DNA of 64,000 nucleotides from Glebionis coronaria. Taxonomy: Eukaryota > Streptophyta > Magnoliopsida > Asterales > Asteraceae. The DNA lies in contig CM046878.1 in NCBI GenBank assembly GCA_025667525.1, positions 76,611,696 to 76,675,695 of the forward strand, given 5' to 3'. The position numbers and the translations under genes were made by a program. Positions 34,204-45,579 of this stretch are shown one piece after another; position 1 is the first letter of the stretch, and every line of letters begins with the position of its first letter. The notes under the pieces are model-generated. The model saw nothing but the letters and a program-made list of their open reading frames with translations. It made no database searches and had not been told where the DNA came from.

Positions 34204-36366
34204 CATGAAGTTCATCTATGTTTTGGTTGAGTGCTCATCATCTCCAATGGTTACTAGGAGCCGTAGCTGGCTTAGAGGCCAGATGGTTTCTCCGCTGAAG
34301 CCAATGAGGGGCGAAGTGGCCGACATCAACTGTTTTTTCACCTTCGCCCATAGCCGCGTAAAGCAATGTTCATAGAGTATTTCCATTGACGACCCCCCAT
34401 CGATGTACATGCGGCGAACATTGTGGTCTCCCATGTTTACTTCGATGGTAAGGGGGCCTTGGGCCACATTGCTTGTCGTGATGGGAGGAAACGAAATCTC
34501 CTTGCAACGCGAAAATTTCTGGCTAACTTTCTGCTTAGTTCGGCGCTGCCATGATTGTACCATGAATATGGTAGTGGGCTTATCTTTTGGGTGATCTTTT
34601 CTGTCACCCTTTTTGTTGTCCTTCCCATCCTTCCAATCTTTGGCGAGATGTTTGAGCTGTCCTGATTTTACCATGGACTCAATATACTTTTTTAACTGAA
34701 TGCACTCATCGGTTTTGTGGCCCTTATTGTTATGGAACTCGCGGAATCGATTCCCTTGACGGTGGTCGACTGGTGTTGTCATAGGATGTGGTCTTAGGAA
34801 ATTTGCACCCTCATATAATAATATCTCTCGTGGAGACATTTTTAGAGGGTAAATTTGTCCCCAACTCGTCCTCCTCTTTGCTGACCGCGATAGTCAAGAC
34901 TCGTTCCACTCGCCTAGTTTGATTGTTTTTTGGGTTGGTCGTGATTTTGATAACCCTGGTCTCTCCTTCCACAAAGGATCTAACCCTTTTCATTAACTCA
35001 TCGGATGTTTCAGGGCACTTGTCGTTCAGACGTCTAATTAGTTCCTTATCCGTTATGGCGTGCATATAGTCGGATATCTTTAAAACCTCAGGGCATGCCT
35101 TGATTTGTGTGCACTCATTTTTGAAGCGCTCTGTGAAGTCTTCCCCGTGCTTTTGTTTCACCGTAGCCAGTGAAACAGGGTCTCTGTTATACTTCTTTCT
35201 TTGAGTATAGTTCCATCTAAAATCGCTCCAACTCATCAAAGATATCAATGCTTCGATGTGGGAGTCTTTCGAACAAGTCGCGTGCGTTCCTAATGAGTGT
35301 TGAATTGAACATCTGGCACCACATAGGCATAGGCCATCGCTCAATCTTTGCTTGTGTTTCAAAAACTTTTAGATGGTCATCCGGATTACCGGATCCATCG
35401 AAAGTTTTCACGCAAGTGGGAATGCGTCGCTTTTTGTCCTTGGAGTAATCCCGGATGCGACTTGTGAATGCGTCTTCCTTCTCCCGGCACCATGGGAGAG
35501 AAAGATCTTCATCACCCTGATGGGGGCGACGTCGTGATCGCCTCCTGCGTTCCCTGCTGCTGTCTGAGGATTCCGAAGAAGGGTATCTCACCCTACGACG
35601 TCTAGGATGATGGGCATCAGAGTCGTATCCGGACGGATCAGTACTAGGTGAGCGCCTTCCGCGCCTAGAGCGACCACGGTAGCTGCTAGTTAGTGGTGGA
35701 GGGGTGATATCTCTTCCTTTGGGAGGGTATTTCCTCTCAAAGATACTAACGTGATGGGCATTTTCCCGAGACGTCTCTTGGGCAGCGTGCTCTATGGATT
35801 CGTCTGAGAGGTTTACGTCCCCCTGATTCGCCTCGAGATCCTTGAGTATTTTGTCTCTAATGTGTTCGAAGACATTACGCGGTTGAGGATGTTCCTCGAC
35901 TCGGGGAGGTGCATCCGCCCGGTGTTTTCTGTTCCTTTTTCTATGACCGCTTGGGCGTGTCGCCCGCAACGCTGTCAAAGTTCAGCCTAGCTTAGAGATT
36001 CCTTCCCAAGTTCATCCTTGCCGTTATGACAGGAACAATTGATTCAAAATTATGTGGTACGTAATCTTCGATACTCCCATTATTAACGTCTTGGATGATC
36101 GTGTCGACTTCAGCCTCCGTAACTAGAGGTCGCGGCCTCTCTTTGTTAGGAGGTATCGATGCTGACCCTGGATCTGGGTTGTTTACCACCACGGTTGGTG
36201 CAGGGGTACTGAATTGTGCATCCATCCCTCGTGGGGGTTGGTTTGCCACATTTTGCCACGGGCCTGCTCCTGCTCCTCCCCCTGGGGACTCGATAGTTGG
36301 GGTTTCCGTACCTGACTTCCGGCCAACGTTCTTCTGGTATCCCTGATTAGGGTTTCCCTTCGTCAT
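34204..36366 (-). pseudogene. Gag and protease of gypsy A
   Basis: Read leftward from the ATG at 36366 (MTKGNPNQGYQKNVGRKS), the N-terminal part is Gly/Pro-rich and disordered (35992-36366), then Arg/Ser-rich (35217-35978; RRRRVRYPSSESSDSSRERR). The gag domain covers 'CVKTFDGSGNPDDHLKVFET', 'WCQMFNSTLIRNARDLFERL' and 'KQKHGEDFTERFKNECTQI'. A Cys/His segment 'FHNNKGHKTDECIQLKKYIE' and the protease core 'RRMYIDGGSSMEILYEHCF' lie in 34216-34839. Frameshifts fall near 35985, 35220 and 34825. D interrupts the gene just after protease ('VTIGDDEHSTKT'). Confidence 0.9.
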
Positions 36367-36393
36367 TGGTAGAGTATAGTTTAGTGTAGGGTC

Positions 36394-36409
36394 CCACAGA
36401 TGGCGCCAA
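36394..36409 (-). other. Primer binding site region of A
   Basis: The minus strand reads TTGGCGCCATCTGTGG directly after the 5' LTR, where the primer site must lie. I could not assign the tRNA with confidence. Confidence 0.55.
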
Positions 36410-36411
36410 CT

Positions 36412-36905
36412 TGTTGATACAAAAGTTGGTTGGACCTAGCTTGACCCGAATTAGGTTTAATTCGGGTATGAGAGGCTCCGGCTATTGCACCAAGTGAATG
36501 TATGGTTGAGATCCTGCACACTAAACGACACGTTGTTAGACTTACCGTAGGAACGTATCCCACTATTAGACTCTGGCGTTAGAGCAAGTAATCGGTTTTA
36601 GGGTTAGTAATCGGTAAGATGTGAGAGTCTGAATGAAATCGTACCTTTGTGGAACCCTTGGGGTTCCTTATATAGGCGGTAAAGTCCCTATTGGGCTTTA
36701 TCAATTCTTCGGCCCCATGTAAGAGATAACTACCATAGCTAGTTTGGGGTGAATCACAATCCTAATTAGATTGTAATTCTGTCTAACCCCTTGTCGCGTG
36801 TACTGGGCCGTGGGCCGTATACAGTACATGCGACAATCATTACCCGGAACCCATAGGTCCAAAGTAACATTGAACCAACCCATTTTTGATGGTTCGGATA
36901 CGGGT
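36412..36905 (-). repeat. 5' LTR of gypsy A, inner piece (split by C)
   Basis: It matches 16346-16880 of the 3' LTR and stops at the CGGGT duplication created by C. The last 52 bp of the LTR lie at 44451-44502. Confidence 0.92.
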
Positions 36906-38811
36906 AATAACTGATTTTTGCTAGTTGAAAAGTTCGATTCTCGGTATCTTCTCGAATTGATTTCCGGTTCAAAATGCGACTCAATTGTTTTTGGTGAAAA
37001 AGAATATTTTTTGGTTGTTTTAAAATAAATGTGCAAAGACGTAAATGAAAATGACGTTAATTTAAATCTAACTCTAATTTAAAATAAATGACAAGAAATT
37101 AAAAGCGTGACGAGAATTAAAAGGCAATTAAAAGTAAATAACGCAAACTTAAAACTATCTAAGGCAAACTTAAAACGCAACTAAAACTTAAACTAAGGCA
37201 AAGCTAAAATAAATATAAGGCAAATAAACTTAAAGTGCAACTAAGGAAAAAGGCGGGAAAAGTAAAGCTTGAAAATTAAAAATTAAAACTTAAAAACAGT
37301 AACTTAAAATAACCTGAAAATACCTCACTCGGAAATATTACTCGTTCGGAATGTCACCTTCACCCGGAATAATTCTTCTTCATTCGGAATAAATTAACAT
37401 AAAACACTCATTCGGAACAATTGGCTCATCCGGAATATTGATTCATCCGGAATATGTCACTTATCCGGAATAAACCCTTCACTCGGAATAATGCTTCACT
37501 GATTCGGAATAAATGAGACAAAACCTTGATTCGGAATAAATGACCTTGATTCGGAATATTCCGAATCAACTCCCTTGATTCGGAATGTTGTCTTGATTCG
37601 GAACAATAAATGTTCCGAATGAACACTCCTTGATTCGGAACAATAAATGTTCCGAATGAACTCCATTAATCCGGAACTTTGAATCTTCTGAATGAAGACC
37701 TTGATCCGGAATAATAGCTTCACTCGGAACTTCTACTGGTTCGGAATATTCTGTTGATCCGGAATGTTCCGAATGAACTCCTTCACTCGGAATGTTCCGA
37801 ATGAGCACCTTCACTCAGAATAATATATTATTCCGAATAAATACCACTGATTCGGAACTTTCACTGAACAAGACATTTCATTCGGAATGTGTGGTTGATT
37901 CAGAATATCACCTGGGAAAACAGTAATAGTAGCGAAGAACAAGGAGAAACAAATAATAGCACGAATCTAAACAAATCTAATCTAAATCAACCACAAGATT
38001 AAATCAAACTAATCAATAAACATCTACTAATCATAAACAAACAATCCAAATCAACAAAACTAACAATAATGATCAAAATAATCAAAACCCACTTAATCAA
38101 TTTAACAAAAACTCAAGAACATGAACATGAACAATAAACATAAAGATTAAAGATTAAAGAAAGGTAGATAGGAGATGAACAATAAAAGTAAAGAATGACA
38201 AGAATTAAAAGGAAACTTACTTGAAATTAAATGAATTTAAGGTGCAAGACAAGTATTTAAATGACATGTAATTAAATTGCAATTAAAGTAAATGGTGGAA
38301 GACTAATTGTCACACTTAGCCAACAAAATGAAATGTAAATCCTAATCATCTATTTATAGGAGGATTAGGGAGGTGCTTAGGAAGCTTCCTCCCCTCTTTC
38401 TTCTTTCTTTAATTGCACCATTAAGTCCTTAATCTTCTTAAATCTTGGACTTTAATGACTTTGTCTCGGTATTTCTTTAAACTCGTCTTGTAATTCTTCA
38501 ATAAATTAGACTTGAGTTCTTCGGCTTTTAGTAAACTTCCGTCTTTTGACTTTTTCTTCGATAAATCTTCAGAATTGGTCTTGGACTTCCGTTCTTTTTG
38601 CACTCTTGATTTCTTGACTTCGTCTTTTGTCTTTTTATTCGATAAAAGCCCGTGAATGCCCGTGTTTTCTCCCTTTTTCACATTTTCGTCCTAAATCACA
38701 ACAAAAACACAAACCACGCATAATTCCGACATTTACGACATAAAATACACGTTTTGGCTCGGTTATTATTGTAGTTAAGTGGTAAAAAGGATGGGTGTTT
38801 ACACCTATCAA
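36906..38811 (-). repeat. 3' LTR of C
   Basis: Near identical to 42545-44450. A terminal hairpin is at 38790-38809, where a 2-nt deletion shortens the loop. A TATA-like 'tatttatagg' lies near 38350, and a repeat array spans about 37320-37910. Confidence 0.93.
37320..37910. repeat. ATTCGGAAT-type array in C 3' LTR
   Basis: About 40 copies of TTCGGAA/TCCGGAA (TTCCGAA on the element strand), often in facing pairs around 'aataaatg'. The twin array in the 5' LTR is 42960-43555. Short frames here read as SESR/IRN repeats and are artefacts. Confidence 0.9.
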
Positions 38812-38822
38812 ATCCCCTACAC
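38812..38822 (-). other. Polypurine tract of C
   Basis: GTGTAGGGGAT on the minus strand, adjacent to the 3' LTR and identical to that of B. Confidence 0.85.
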
Positions 38823-40825
38823 TTGACCATTGCAATGTCATCATGCAATGCATTAGTTACAAAGCGCGATTACACTTTTCATCATAATCAATCCATGTTG
38901 GCCTTTATTAAAGAGATAGAAAATTATAAACATTCAAAGGAAGAAAGTAAAGAAATAAAAAACATACCTTAGGGTTTTGGAAATGTTGTGAATGATCATG
39001 ATCCTCAAGTTTTCACTTTCTCCAAACCAAGCTTAAAAACGAGATCATTGTTATTATAAGTTAGCAAACCAACACGAACTCATGTGGGCCAATTATTCTC
39101 TTATATTTTATTATTGTCTTGAATGATCACGAGGATGCATTGTTGACTTATTTCGATAGTTATTTAGGCTGAAAATAAAGTGGGACGATTTAATCAATAG
39201 TTAGCTAAAGGACAAAATCTTTTAAAACTGCTTCTCGGGACCTCATAAAGTTCATATCTTGGCATAACTCGCTTCGCGATTTGAGACCTTTCTCGGACCG
39301 ATATTTGGCAGCGACTTCATACTTCAAATCTTTGAGAGACGTTCATGAAATAATGGTCTTCTCTTCATAATAGGAATTTCTTCACTTGAAGTTTTGAGAG
39401 ATTCTTCATACTTGGACCACGACTTCTTCATTTTTCTCCAATCTTTATTTTGGACTTTGATATACAACGATCTGCCTCCTTTTAGGACTTGGATCTATTT
39501 ATCCTCATACCTTGTTAGGGCCTTTTTGGATAGACTTCTCCATGATCTTTACGGGAGTATTTGCTTTTCGTCGTTTGTCTCGATCCTTCATATTGATTTT
39601 TGATAAATGATTCTTCACATTACTTTGGATCTTTAGCAACAAAATGTAGCCCTCATGCCTTGTTAGGGCCTTTTCGGACTCGCCAATCTTCGCGTCCCGC
39701 TTCAATAAGTTATGCCTTGGCTATGAACTCTAATCCATACCGAGCAACTTTTAAACGATCTTGGGCTAGAAGCTAAGTAACTTTTCAAATCGTACAGCTT
39801 TATTTATTGCAGATAAATTTATTAGCAGGCGATGGGAGAATAGGCTTATAATTAACTCACATAAATTCACGAAAGAATACCAAACTTATAATTGACTCTA
39901 TCATCTCTCGTTCTCCACAGTTTAAAATCTCAAGGAATGAGACTCGTGGATGCTTAGCCTAATAAGTCAAAGTTTTGGGTTTTCGAGTCATCTATAGGAT
40001 CTTGTAAATTCTTAGACTTTTTCAAGTTTAGAAATCGCATTTTAAAGTTCCCTTGATAAACGACTCTCTAGGATTAATTATAGGAACTTGCAAAAAGTTC
40101 TTGTTCTTAACCCGTGAGAGTTAAGACTTTCGCGTTTTATAGCTCCCTATATAAAAGCCTAGCAAAACTTGACTTAAACGCGTTAAGGATACTAGCTAGA
40201 GTAAACTTAGATAAGTAAACTCGAGTTGAGTCAAAAGATTCACAACTTTTGAAAATTAAAACCACTTTATTAAAATTTTATTCTAGCAAAGAAAGAAAAT
40301 AACTATACAAAGGGAAAAACTAATAGGCCAAAATAGATCAAAATTTTTGAAAAATGTCGAAAAATTGATTTTCAGGTTAGAATGAGGACAAATACAAGGA
40401 AAAGGCCACTTAACTTCGATAGAAGTCCCCCCTACACTTAATATAAACATTGTCCTCAATGTTTAAGCATGTGGGAGTAAACTCTCCTACACTTAGGACA
40501 TTGTGCACGTTGTTTAAATCTTGCTAAGGAAAAGACAACTAACGAGATTCCTATTTTAATATTGAGAAATATAAAATAGTGAATCAAAAAGAGTTTAGGA
40601 TAGAACCGGAAGAAGGGAACACGGAATCACGGTTCGTCAAAAGTCATCAAGAGTGTGTCTTTGAAGCTCTAATCCCTGCACATGATAAGAAAGAGAATAA
40701 GAAACACCACGGGGCTCCCCCCTACACTTATGGTGAAAACAGGGAAAGATAGATAGATAATTGGGTTGCCTCCCAAAAAGCGCTTGTTTTTGTTAACCGA
40801 GTCACGAGCCTGACTCGTCCCCGAA
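38823..40825 (-). other. 3' noncoding region of C
   Basis: Homologous to 30063-32082 of B. Over a 201-bp sample (39505-39705 versus 31178-31378) I count seven substitutions. It contains further purine-tract-like copies (plus-strand ccccctacac at 40427 and about 40716). No gene is supported. Confidence 0.8.
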
Positions 40826-42301
40826 TTAAATGGTCCATGGGGAAGCCTCGAATGTAATACCGGGATCAAAGACCTTGTCCTCGTTCCCGGAGGAATATAA
40901 CAAAGGAGAGGCAGGAGGATAAGTCTTGAATGGTAGGAAGGTCCTTTTAACATACGAGAAGTATGTGAAATCTTGATCCACGGGAGGTGGGGTGGGTAAA
41001 GGAATCACATTGTCATCCTCCAAAGACAATGGATGTTGACCAATTGGCAAAGCCGTAAGGTTATCAATCATAGAATGGTCATTGTCACCTCCCGGGTCAA
41101 AGCACTCATCCTTATTTCCCGGAGAGTGAAATTGATACATCACCCGCTTGGGTGTGCACGCAGTAGGATGAGGTGGCAATATAGTGTGAGAAGTAAGAGA
41201 AGAATTACCTTCCATCCGCGTCACCTGTCCAGTAGAGTCAAATCTCTCCACCTCTGTGATAGAAGGGGGCATGGCTAACAAAGTATGCTCATCAATAGCA
41301 AGAGAATCAGAGCTATCAATGTCTTCAATCCCTTCGTCAAAGAGAGGATTCACCTCACTGGATATGTAAGCGTCATCAAAATCAAATAAAGGGTTCGAAT
41401 AAATCTTGAAAGTTTCCTTCGGAACGTCTTCATCGGATAGTGACTCGTCATCACTGGAAGTAAAATCATCATCTTGATCAAAAAGAGGATTAGAGAAAGC
41501 CAAAGAAGCCTCTCCCAAAGTGTTGGTGGAAGGAACATCATCAGAAGAAAATGCATCATACTCATCGTCACTGTCGGATGTCAACTCAGATTCACTTGGA
41601 ATTGGGACAAGGTTATCAGCACTAGACTTTATGAATTCGTCGGATTCCTTTGCAGGAATTGTGCTAAGATCCTCATCCCCTGGAATGGGTGAATCCTTAG
41701 GCTCCAGAGCCGGCAAGTCGGGAGAAGGAATAGAATTCTCATCGTTCCAAGAAATAGGACTCTCATCGTCATCATCATCATAATAATACGGAGGCACCAG
41801 AGGAGGAGTATAAGCACTAATGTTAGATACTTGTTCTTGTTGCTGATCCGCTTGACATTTTTCGATGATCTTGTTGCAAGCTTCTTGAACTTTTTGAAAG
41901 TTGTCAAAAAGTGTGGCAATTTGCTCAGGAGGAAGTGCACAAAAGGGTTGATGATTGACGGTGTGACGTGGGGGCTCAAAAGTATACACACTGGGATGAT
42001 AGCACGGAATTTTCTCAAAGACCTTCGACGGATCACAAGAAGAAGCATCGTGAGGGCCCCCACAAATATAGCACCACGGGTATGGAGAAAAACCCGGTGC
42101 ATCTTGAGGATAAGGATTGTCATAGACGGGAGAAGGTGAGAAAGTATTGCAAGAGTATAAGTATGAATTTGTTGAATTACAAAATGGACAAAATCCAAAT
42201 TGTGTATCGTCGATATTAAAACCACACCGCTCACAAGTACACCATTGACATGTTTGAAAACCATGCCATGGTCTCCCACACCGTACACAAGACGAATCCA
42301 T
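40826..42301 (-). CDS. Cys-rich, acidic protein of element C
   Basis: Uninterrupted 491-codon ORF starting at the ATG at 42301 (MDSSCVRCGRPWHGFQTCQW). The N terminus has two four-cysteine clusters: C5-C8-C18-C21 and C23-C26-C38-C41, zinc-ribbon-like. A knuckle-like CX2CX3HX4C follows at C77-C80-H84-C89. Next is a short helical region (residues about 125-160), then about 300 acidic, Ser-rich residues with 'ESDEFIKSSADNLVPIPSESE', repeated 'SNPLFD' and three 'FDPG' motifs. The second half resembles acidic parts of gypsy polyproteins common in Anthemideae. It sits where B has gag-protease, 220 bp after the primer site. Nucleic-acid binding is plausible from the Cys clusters. I know no assigned function. 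Confidence 0.75.
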   Translation of the reverse strand: MDSSCVRCGRPWHGFQTCQWCTCERCGFNIDDTQFGFCPFCNSTNSYLYSCNTFSPSPVYDNPYPQDAPGFSPYPWCYICGGPHDASSCDPSKVFEKIPCYHPSVYTFEPPRHTVNHQPFCALPPEQIATLFDNFQKVQEACNKIIEKCQADQQQEQVSNISAYTPPLVPPYYYDDDDDESPISWNDENSIPSPDLPALEPKDSPIPGDEDLSTIPAKESDEFIKSSADNLVPIPSESELTSDSDDEYDAFSSDDVPSTNTLGEASLAFSNPLFDQDDDFTSSDDESLSDEDVPKETFKIYSNPLFDFDDAYISSEVNPLFDEGIEDIDSSDSLAIDEHTLLAMPPSITEVERFDSTGQVTRMEGNSSLTSHTILPPHPTACTPKRVMYQFHSPGNKDECFDPGGDNDHSMIDNLTALPIGQHPLSLEDDNVIPLPTPPPVDQDFTYFSYVKRTFLPFKTYPPASPLLYSSGNEDKVFDPGITFEASPWTI

Positions 42302-42521
42302 GAAGAATTATAAATAAGAGGGGTAAAGAAAAGAATTAAACATAATAGAGGATAAAGAGGAATATTTTTGGTGCAAAACTTTGAAAAAGAAATGCTTTTT
42401 ATGATTTTTCAAATGTTTTTGGGAGTTTTTGAAAATTTTTGACACGAAAAATAACGTTCACGAGTGAACAGATCCCAAAAAGCAACGCGTCTCTCACAGA
42501 AAACCGTTAATCTTCACGAAA

Positions 42522-42540
42522 AGAGCCGGCAGCGGCGCCA
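42522..42540 (-). other. Primer binding site of C (tRNA-Asp type)
   Basis: The minus strand reads TGGCGCCGCTGCCGGCTCT, 4 bp after the LTR. The first 15 bases match the plant tRNA-Asp complement except one. Confidence 0.82.
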
Positions 42541-42544
42541 TTTT

Positions 42545-44450
42545 AATAACTGATTTTTGCTAGTTGAAAAGTTCGATTCTCGGTATCTTCTCGAATTGAT
42601 TTCCGGTTCAAAATGCGACTCAATTGTTTCTGGTGAAAAAGAATATTTTTGGTTGTTTTAAAATAAATGTGCAAAGACATAAATGAAAATGACGTTAATT
42701 TAAATCTAACTCTAATTTAAAATAAATGACAAGAAATTAAAAGCGTGACGAGAATTAAAAGGCAATTAAAAGTAAATAACGCAAACTTAAAACTATCTAA
42801 GGCAAACTTAAAACGCAACTAAAACTTAAACTAAGGCAAAGCTAAAATAAATATAAGGCAAGTAAACTTAAAGTGAAACTAAGGAAAAAGGCGGGAAAAG
42901 TAAAGCTTGAAATATAAAAATTAAAACTTAAAAACAGTAACTTAAAATAACCTAAAAATACCTCACTCGGAATAATTACTCGTTCGGAATGTCACCTTCA
43001 CCCGGAATAATTCTTCTTCGTTCGGAATAAATTAACATAAAACACTCATTCGGAACAATTGGCTCATCCGGAATATTGATTCATCCGGAATATGTCACTT
43101 ATCCGGGATAAACCCTTCACTCGGAATAATGCTTCACTGATTCGGAATAAATGAGACAAAACCTTGATTCGGAATAAATGACCTTGATTCGGAATATTCC
43201 GAATCAACTCCCTTGATTCGGAATGTTGTCTTGATTCGGAACAATAAATGTTCCGAATGAACACTCCTTGATTCGGAAGAATAAATGTTCCGAATGAACT
43301 CCACTGATCCGCAACTTTGAATCTTCCGAATGAAGACCTTGATCCGGAATAATAGCTTCACTCGGAACTTCTACTGGTTCGGAATATTCTGTTGATCCGG
43401 AATGTTCCTAATGAACTCCTTCACTCGGAATGTTCCGAATGAGCACCTTCACTCGGAATAATATATTATTCCGAATAAACACCACTGATTCGGAACTTTC
43501 ACTGAACAAGAACTTTGATTCAGAATGTGTGGTTGATTCGGAATATCACCTGGGAAAACAGTAATAGTAGCGAAGAACAAGGAGAAACAAATAATAGCAC
43601 GAATCTAAACAAATCTAATCTAAATCAACCACAAGATTAAATCAAACTAATCAATAAACATCTACTAATCATAAACAAACAATCCAAATCAACAAAACTA
43701 ACAATAATGATCAAAATAATCAAAACCCACTTAATCAATTTAACAAAATTCAAGAACATGAACATGAACAATAAACATAAAGATTAAAGATTAAAGAAAG
43801 GTAGATAGGAGATGAACAATAAAAGTAAAGATTGACAAGAATTAAAAGGAAACTTACTTGAAATTAAATGAATTTAAGGTGCAAGACAAGTATTTAAATG
43901 AAATGTAATTAAATTGCAATTAAAGTAAATGGTGGAAGACTAATTGTCACACTTAGCCAACAAAATGAAATGTAAATCCTAATCATCTATTTATAGGAGG
44001 ATTAGGAAGGTGCTTAGGAAGCTTCCTCCCCTCTTTCTTCTTTCTTTAATTGCACCATTAAGTCCTTAATCTTCTTAAATCTTGGACTTTAATGACTTTG
44101 TCTCGGGATTTCTTTAAACTCGTCTTGTAATTCTTCAATAAATTAGACTTGAGTTCTTCGGCTTTTAGTAAACTTCCGTCTTTTGACTTTTTCTTCGATA
44201 AATCTTCAGAATTAGTCTTGGACTTCCGTTCTTTTTGCACTCTTGATTTATTGACTTCGTCTTTTGTCTTTTTCTTCGATAAAAGCCCGTGAATGCCCGT
44301 GTTTTCTCCCTTTTTCACATATTCGTCCTAAATCACAACAAAAACACAAACCACGCATAATTCCGACATTTACGACATAAAATACACGTTTTGGCTCGGT
44401 TATTATTGTAGTTAAGTGGTAAAAAGGATGGGTGTTTACACACCTATCAA
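42545..44450 (-). repeat. 5' LTR of C
   Basis: 1906 bp, the same length as the 3' LTR. Its terminal hairpin GATGGGTGT / ACACCTATC with loop TTAC lies at 44427-44448. Confidence 0.93.
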
Positions 44451-44502
44451 CGGGTAGTACCGTGGGTCGGGTCCAAGACCCGGCTGGGACTATACGTCAT
44501 CA
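44451..44502 (-). repeat. 5' LTR of gypsy A, outer piece
   Basis: The end of A's LTR beyond insertion C, starting with the duplicated CGGGT. It matches 16879-16929 and is followed by A's target duplication AGACC. Confidence 0.9.
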
Positions 44503-44507
44503 AGACC

Positions 44508-45187
44508 GATACGAAAAACGACTACTCGTAAGAAAAAAACAAAGAAGAGCGAAACCAATGGGAGTGAATCAAGACTAAGTTCAATGCTCAAGAGACAAGT
44601 GACAATCTTCAAGTTGTAGAAATGAAGAGCTTGTGTCATCTATAGTGATTTAAGACGTGCCTTTCCGACGTAAGACTAAACGACTTTGATAATGAACCAT
44701 ACCAAACAATTTTGATAAATAGAGTAAGATCACTTTCAAGGATAGTCTTAAGATATTTCAAAATGTGAGCAAAGTATAGATTCACTTTCTCTCCCACATG
44801 ATCGGACAATTATTATTGCTAGGGTTGCAATAACAATATCCTTGGAATATTTCAATTCCAAATGTGCAATATCCTAACTACAACTTATTGAGTAGTTTGG
44901 TATCTCAAGGGATTAATCAATCATCCTAGAGATGAGCTCAATTGTACATATTACACATGATATAGGGCCTACTAACCATATGAGTGCAAACCATAGAAAT
45001 CATGCTTGATACTTTAAGCTACTACTAACTCACTCTACATCTCCTAAGTGAGTCAAATATCCAAGCAATGAAGCTTTGAGAGGGTATAAGAATAGAATCA
45101 CAAACCACAAAAAAATGTCAAGGCAAGGATGCCAAGAACAAGCACATATTCAAGTAATGATCAAAGGAAAGGTCTTGAGTGACCATA
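44508..45187 (-). other. Leader/internal region of element E (right part)
   Basis: AT-rich, no recognisable protein. It lies between the AGACC duplication of A and E's primer site, so it should be the 5' leader of E. Confidence 0.45.
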
Positions 45188-45199
45188 ACTCTGATACTA
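45188..45199 (-). other. Primer binding site of element E
   Basis: The minus strand reads TAGTATCAGAGT, which differs from the copia Met-tRNA site TGGTATCAGAGC at two positions. It is followed 2 nt later by TGTAGAAACTAG, a typical LTR end. Confidence 0.65.
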
Positions 45200-45579
45200 A
45201 TTGTAGAAACTAGAGGGGGGTGGGGGGGGGGGGTTGAATAGTTTCTCTTCGGTTTATGTCCTAATTAAATTTTATTTCGATTAGGATTGTCCAAAACTAC
45301 CTTTTACTTGAAAGCTAGTTTCATAATGATTATGTTCAATTCTAATACATTAACAATGACAAGTAATATATTTATGCAATGTAATATAGTAAGTAAGTAG
45401 AGGATAAGGAAAGAAGCAACCTAATAGGGAGACATCAAGATTTATAATGGTTCGGCAACGAAGCTCTATCTTCGTTCCTACTCCACTCCTCGAGTACACC
45501 TTACTCGAGATTTCCACTATATCCACAAGCTCCCTTCTTGGCGTATAAAACCTTACAACGTTGCTTACGTTATTTTTCG

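Larger units (their letters stand above)
36906..44450 (-). mobile_element. Athila-like element C with Cys-rich acidic protein, no pol
   Basis: Two 1906-bp LTRs (36906-38811 and 42545-44450), tRNA-Asp-type primer site (42522-42540), one long ORF (40826-42301), a 2 kb 3' noncoding region and purine tract. The 5-bp target duplication CGGGT (36901-36905 and 44451-44455) lies in A's 5' LTR. LTR termini are TTGATAGG...AGTTATT, not TG...CA. No gag, RT or integrase is present. LTR ends, leader, noncoding 3' region and purine tract match B. The two LTRs differ at few places. Confidence 0.9.
16346..44502 (-). mobile_element. Ty3/gypsy Tat-lineage retrotransposon (A), itself invaded by D/B and C
   Basis: LTR starts and ends are TG...CA. 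A 5-bp target duplication AGACC (16341-16345 and 44503-44507) proves that the two ends belong together. Order on the minus strand: 5' LTR (split by C), gag, protease, RT, RNase H, second RNase H, integrase, an antisense gene, 3' LTR. RT before integrase defines gypsy. The second RNase H and the antisense extra gene next to the 3' LTR are hallmarks of the Tat (Ogre/Retand-type) lineage. Removing C (7.5 kb) and D with B (9.7 kb) leaves about 10.9 kb. Coding regions carry several stops and frameshifts. Confidence 0.92.

Noticed and set aside
37426..37814. Open frames rich in SESR/IRNI repeats
   Set aside because: They are translations of the TTCGGAAT array in the LTR of C and recur in its twin LTR; there is no independent coding evidence.
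41629..42288. 219-codon frame overlapping the Cys-rich protein of C
   Set aside because: Different frame of the same strand with low-complexity Leu/Met content; the 40826-42301 frame has ordered Cys motifs and family resemblance.
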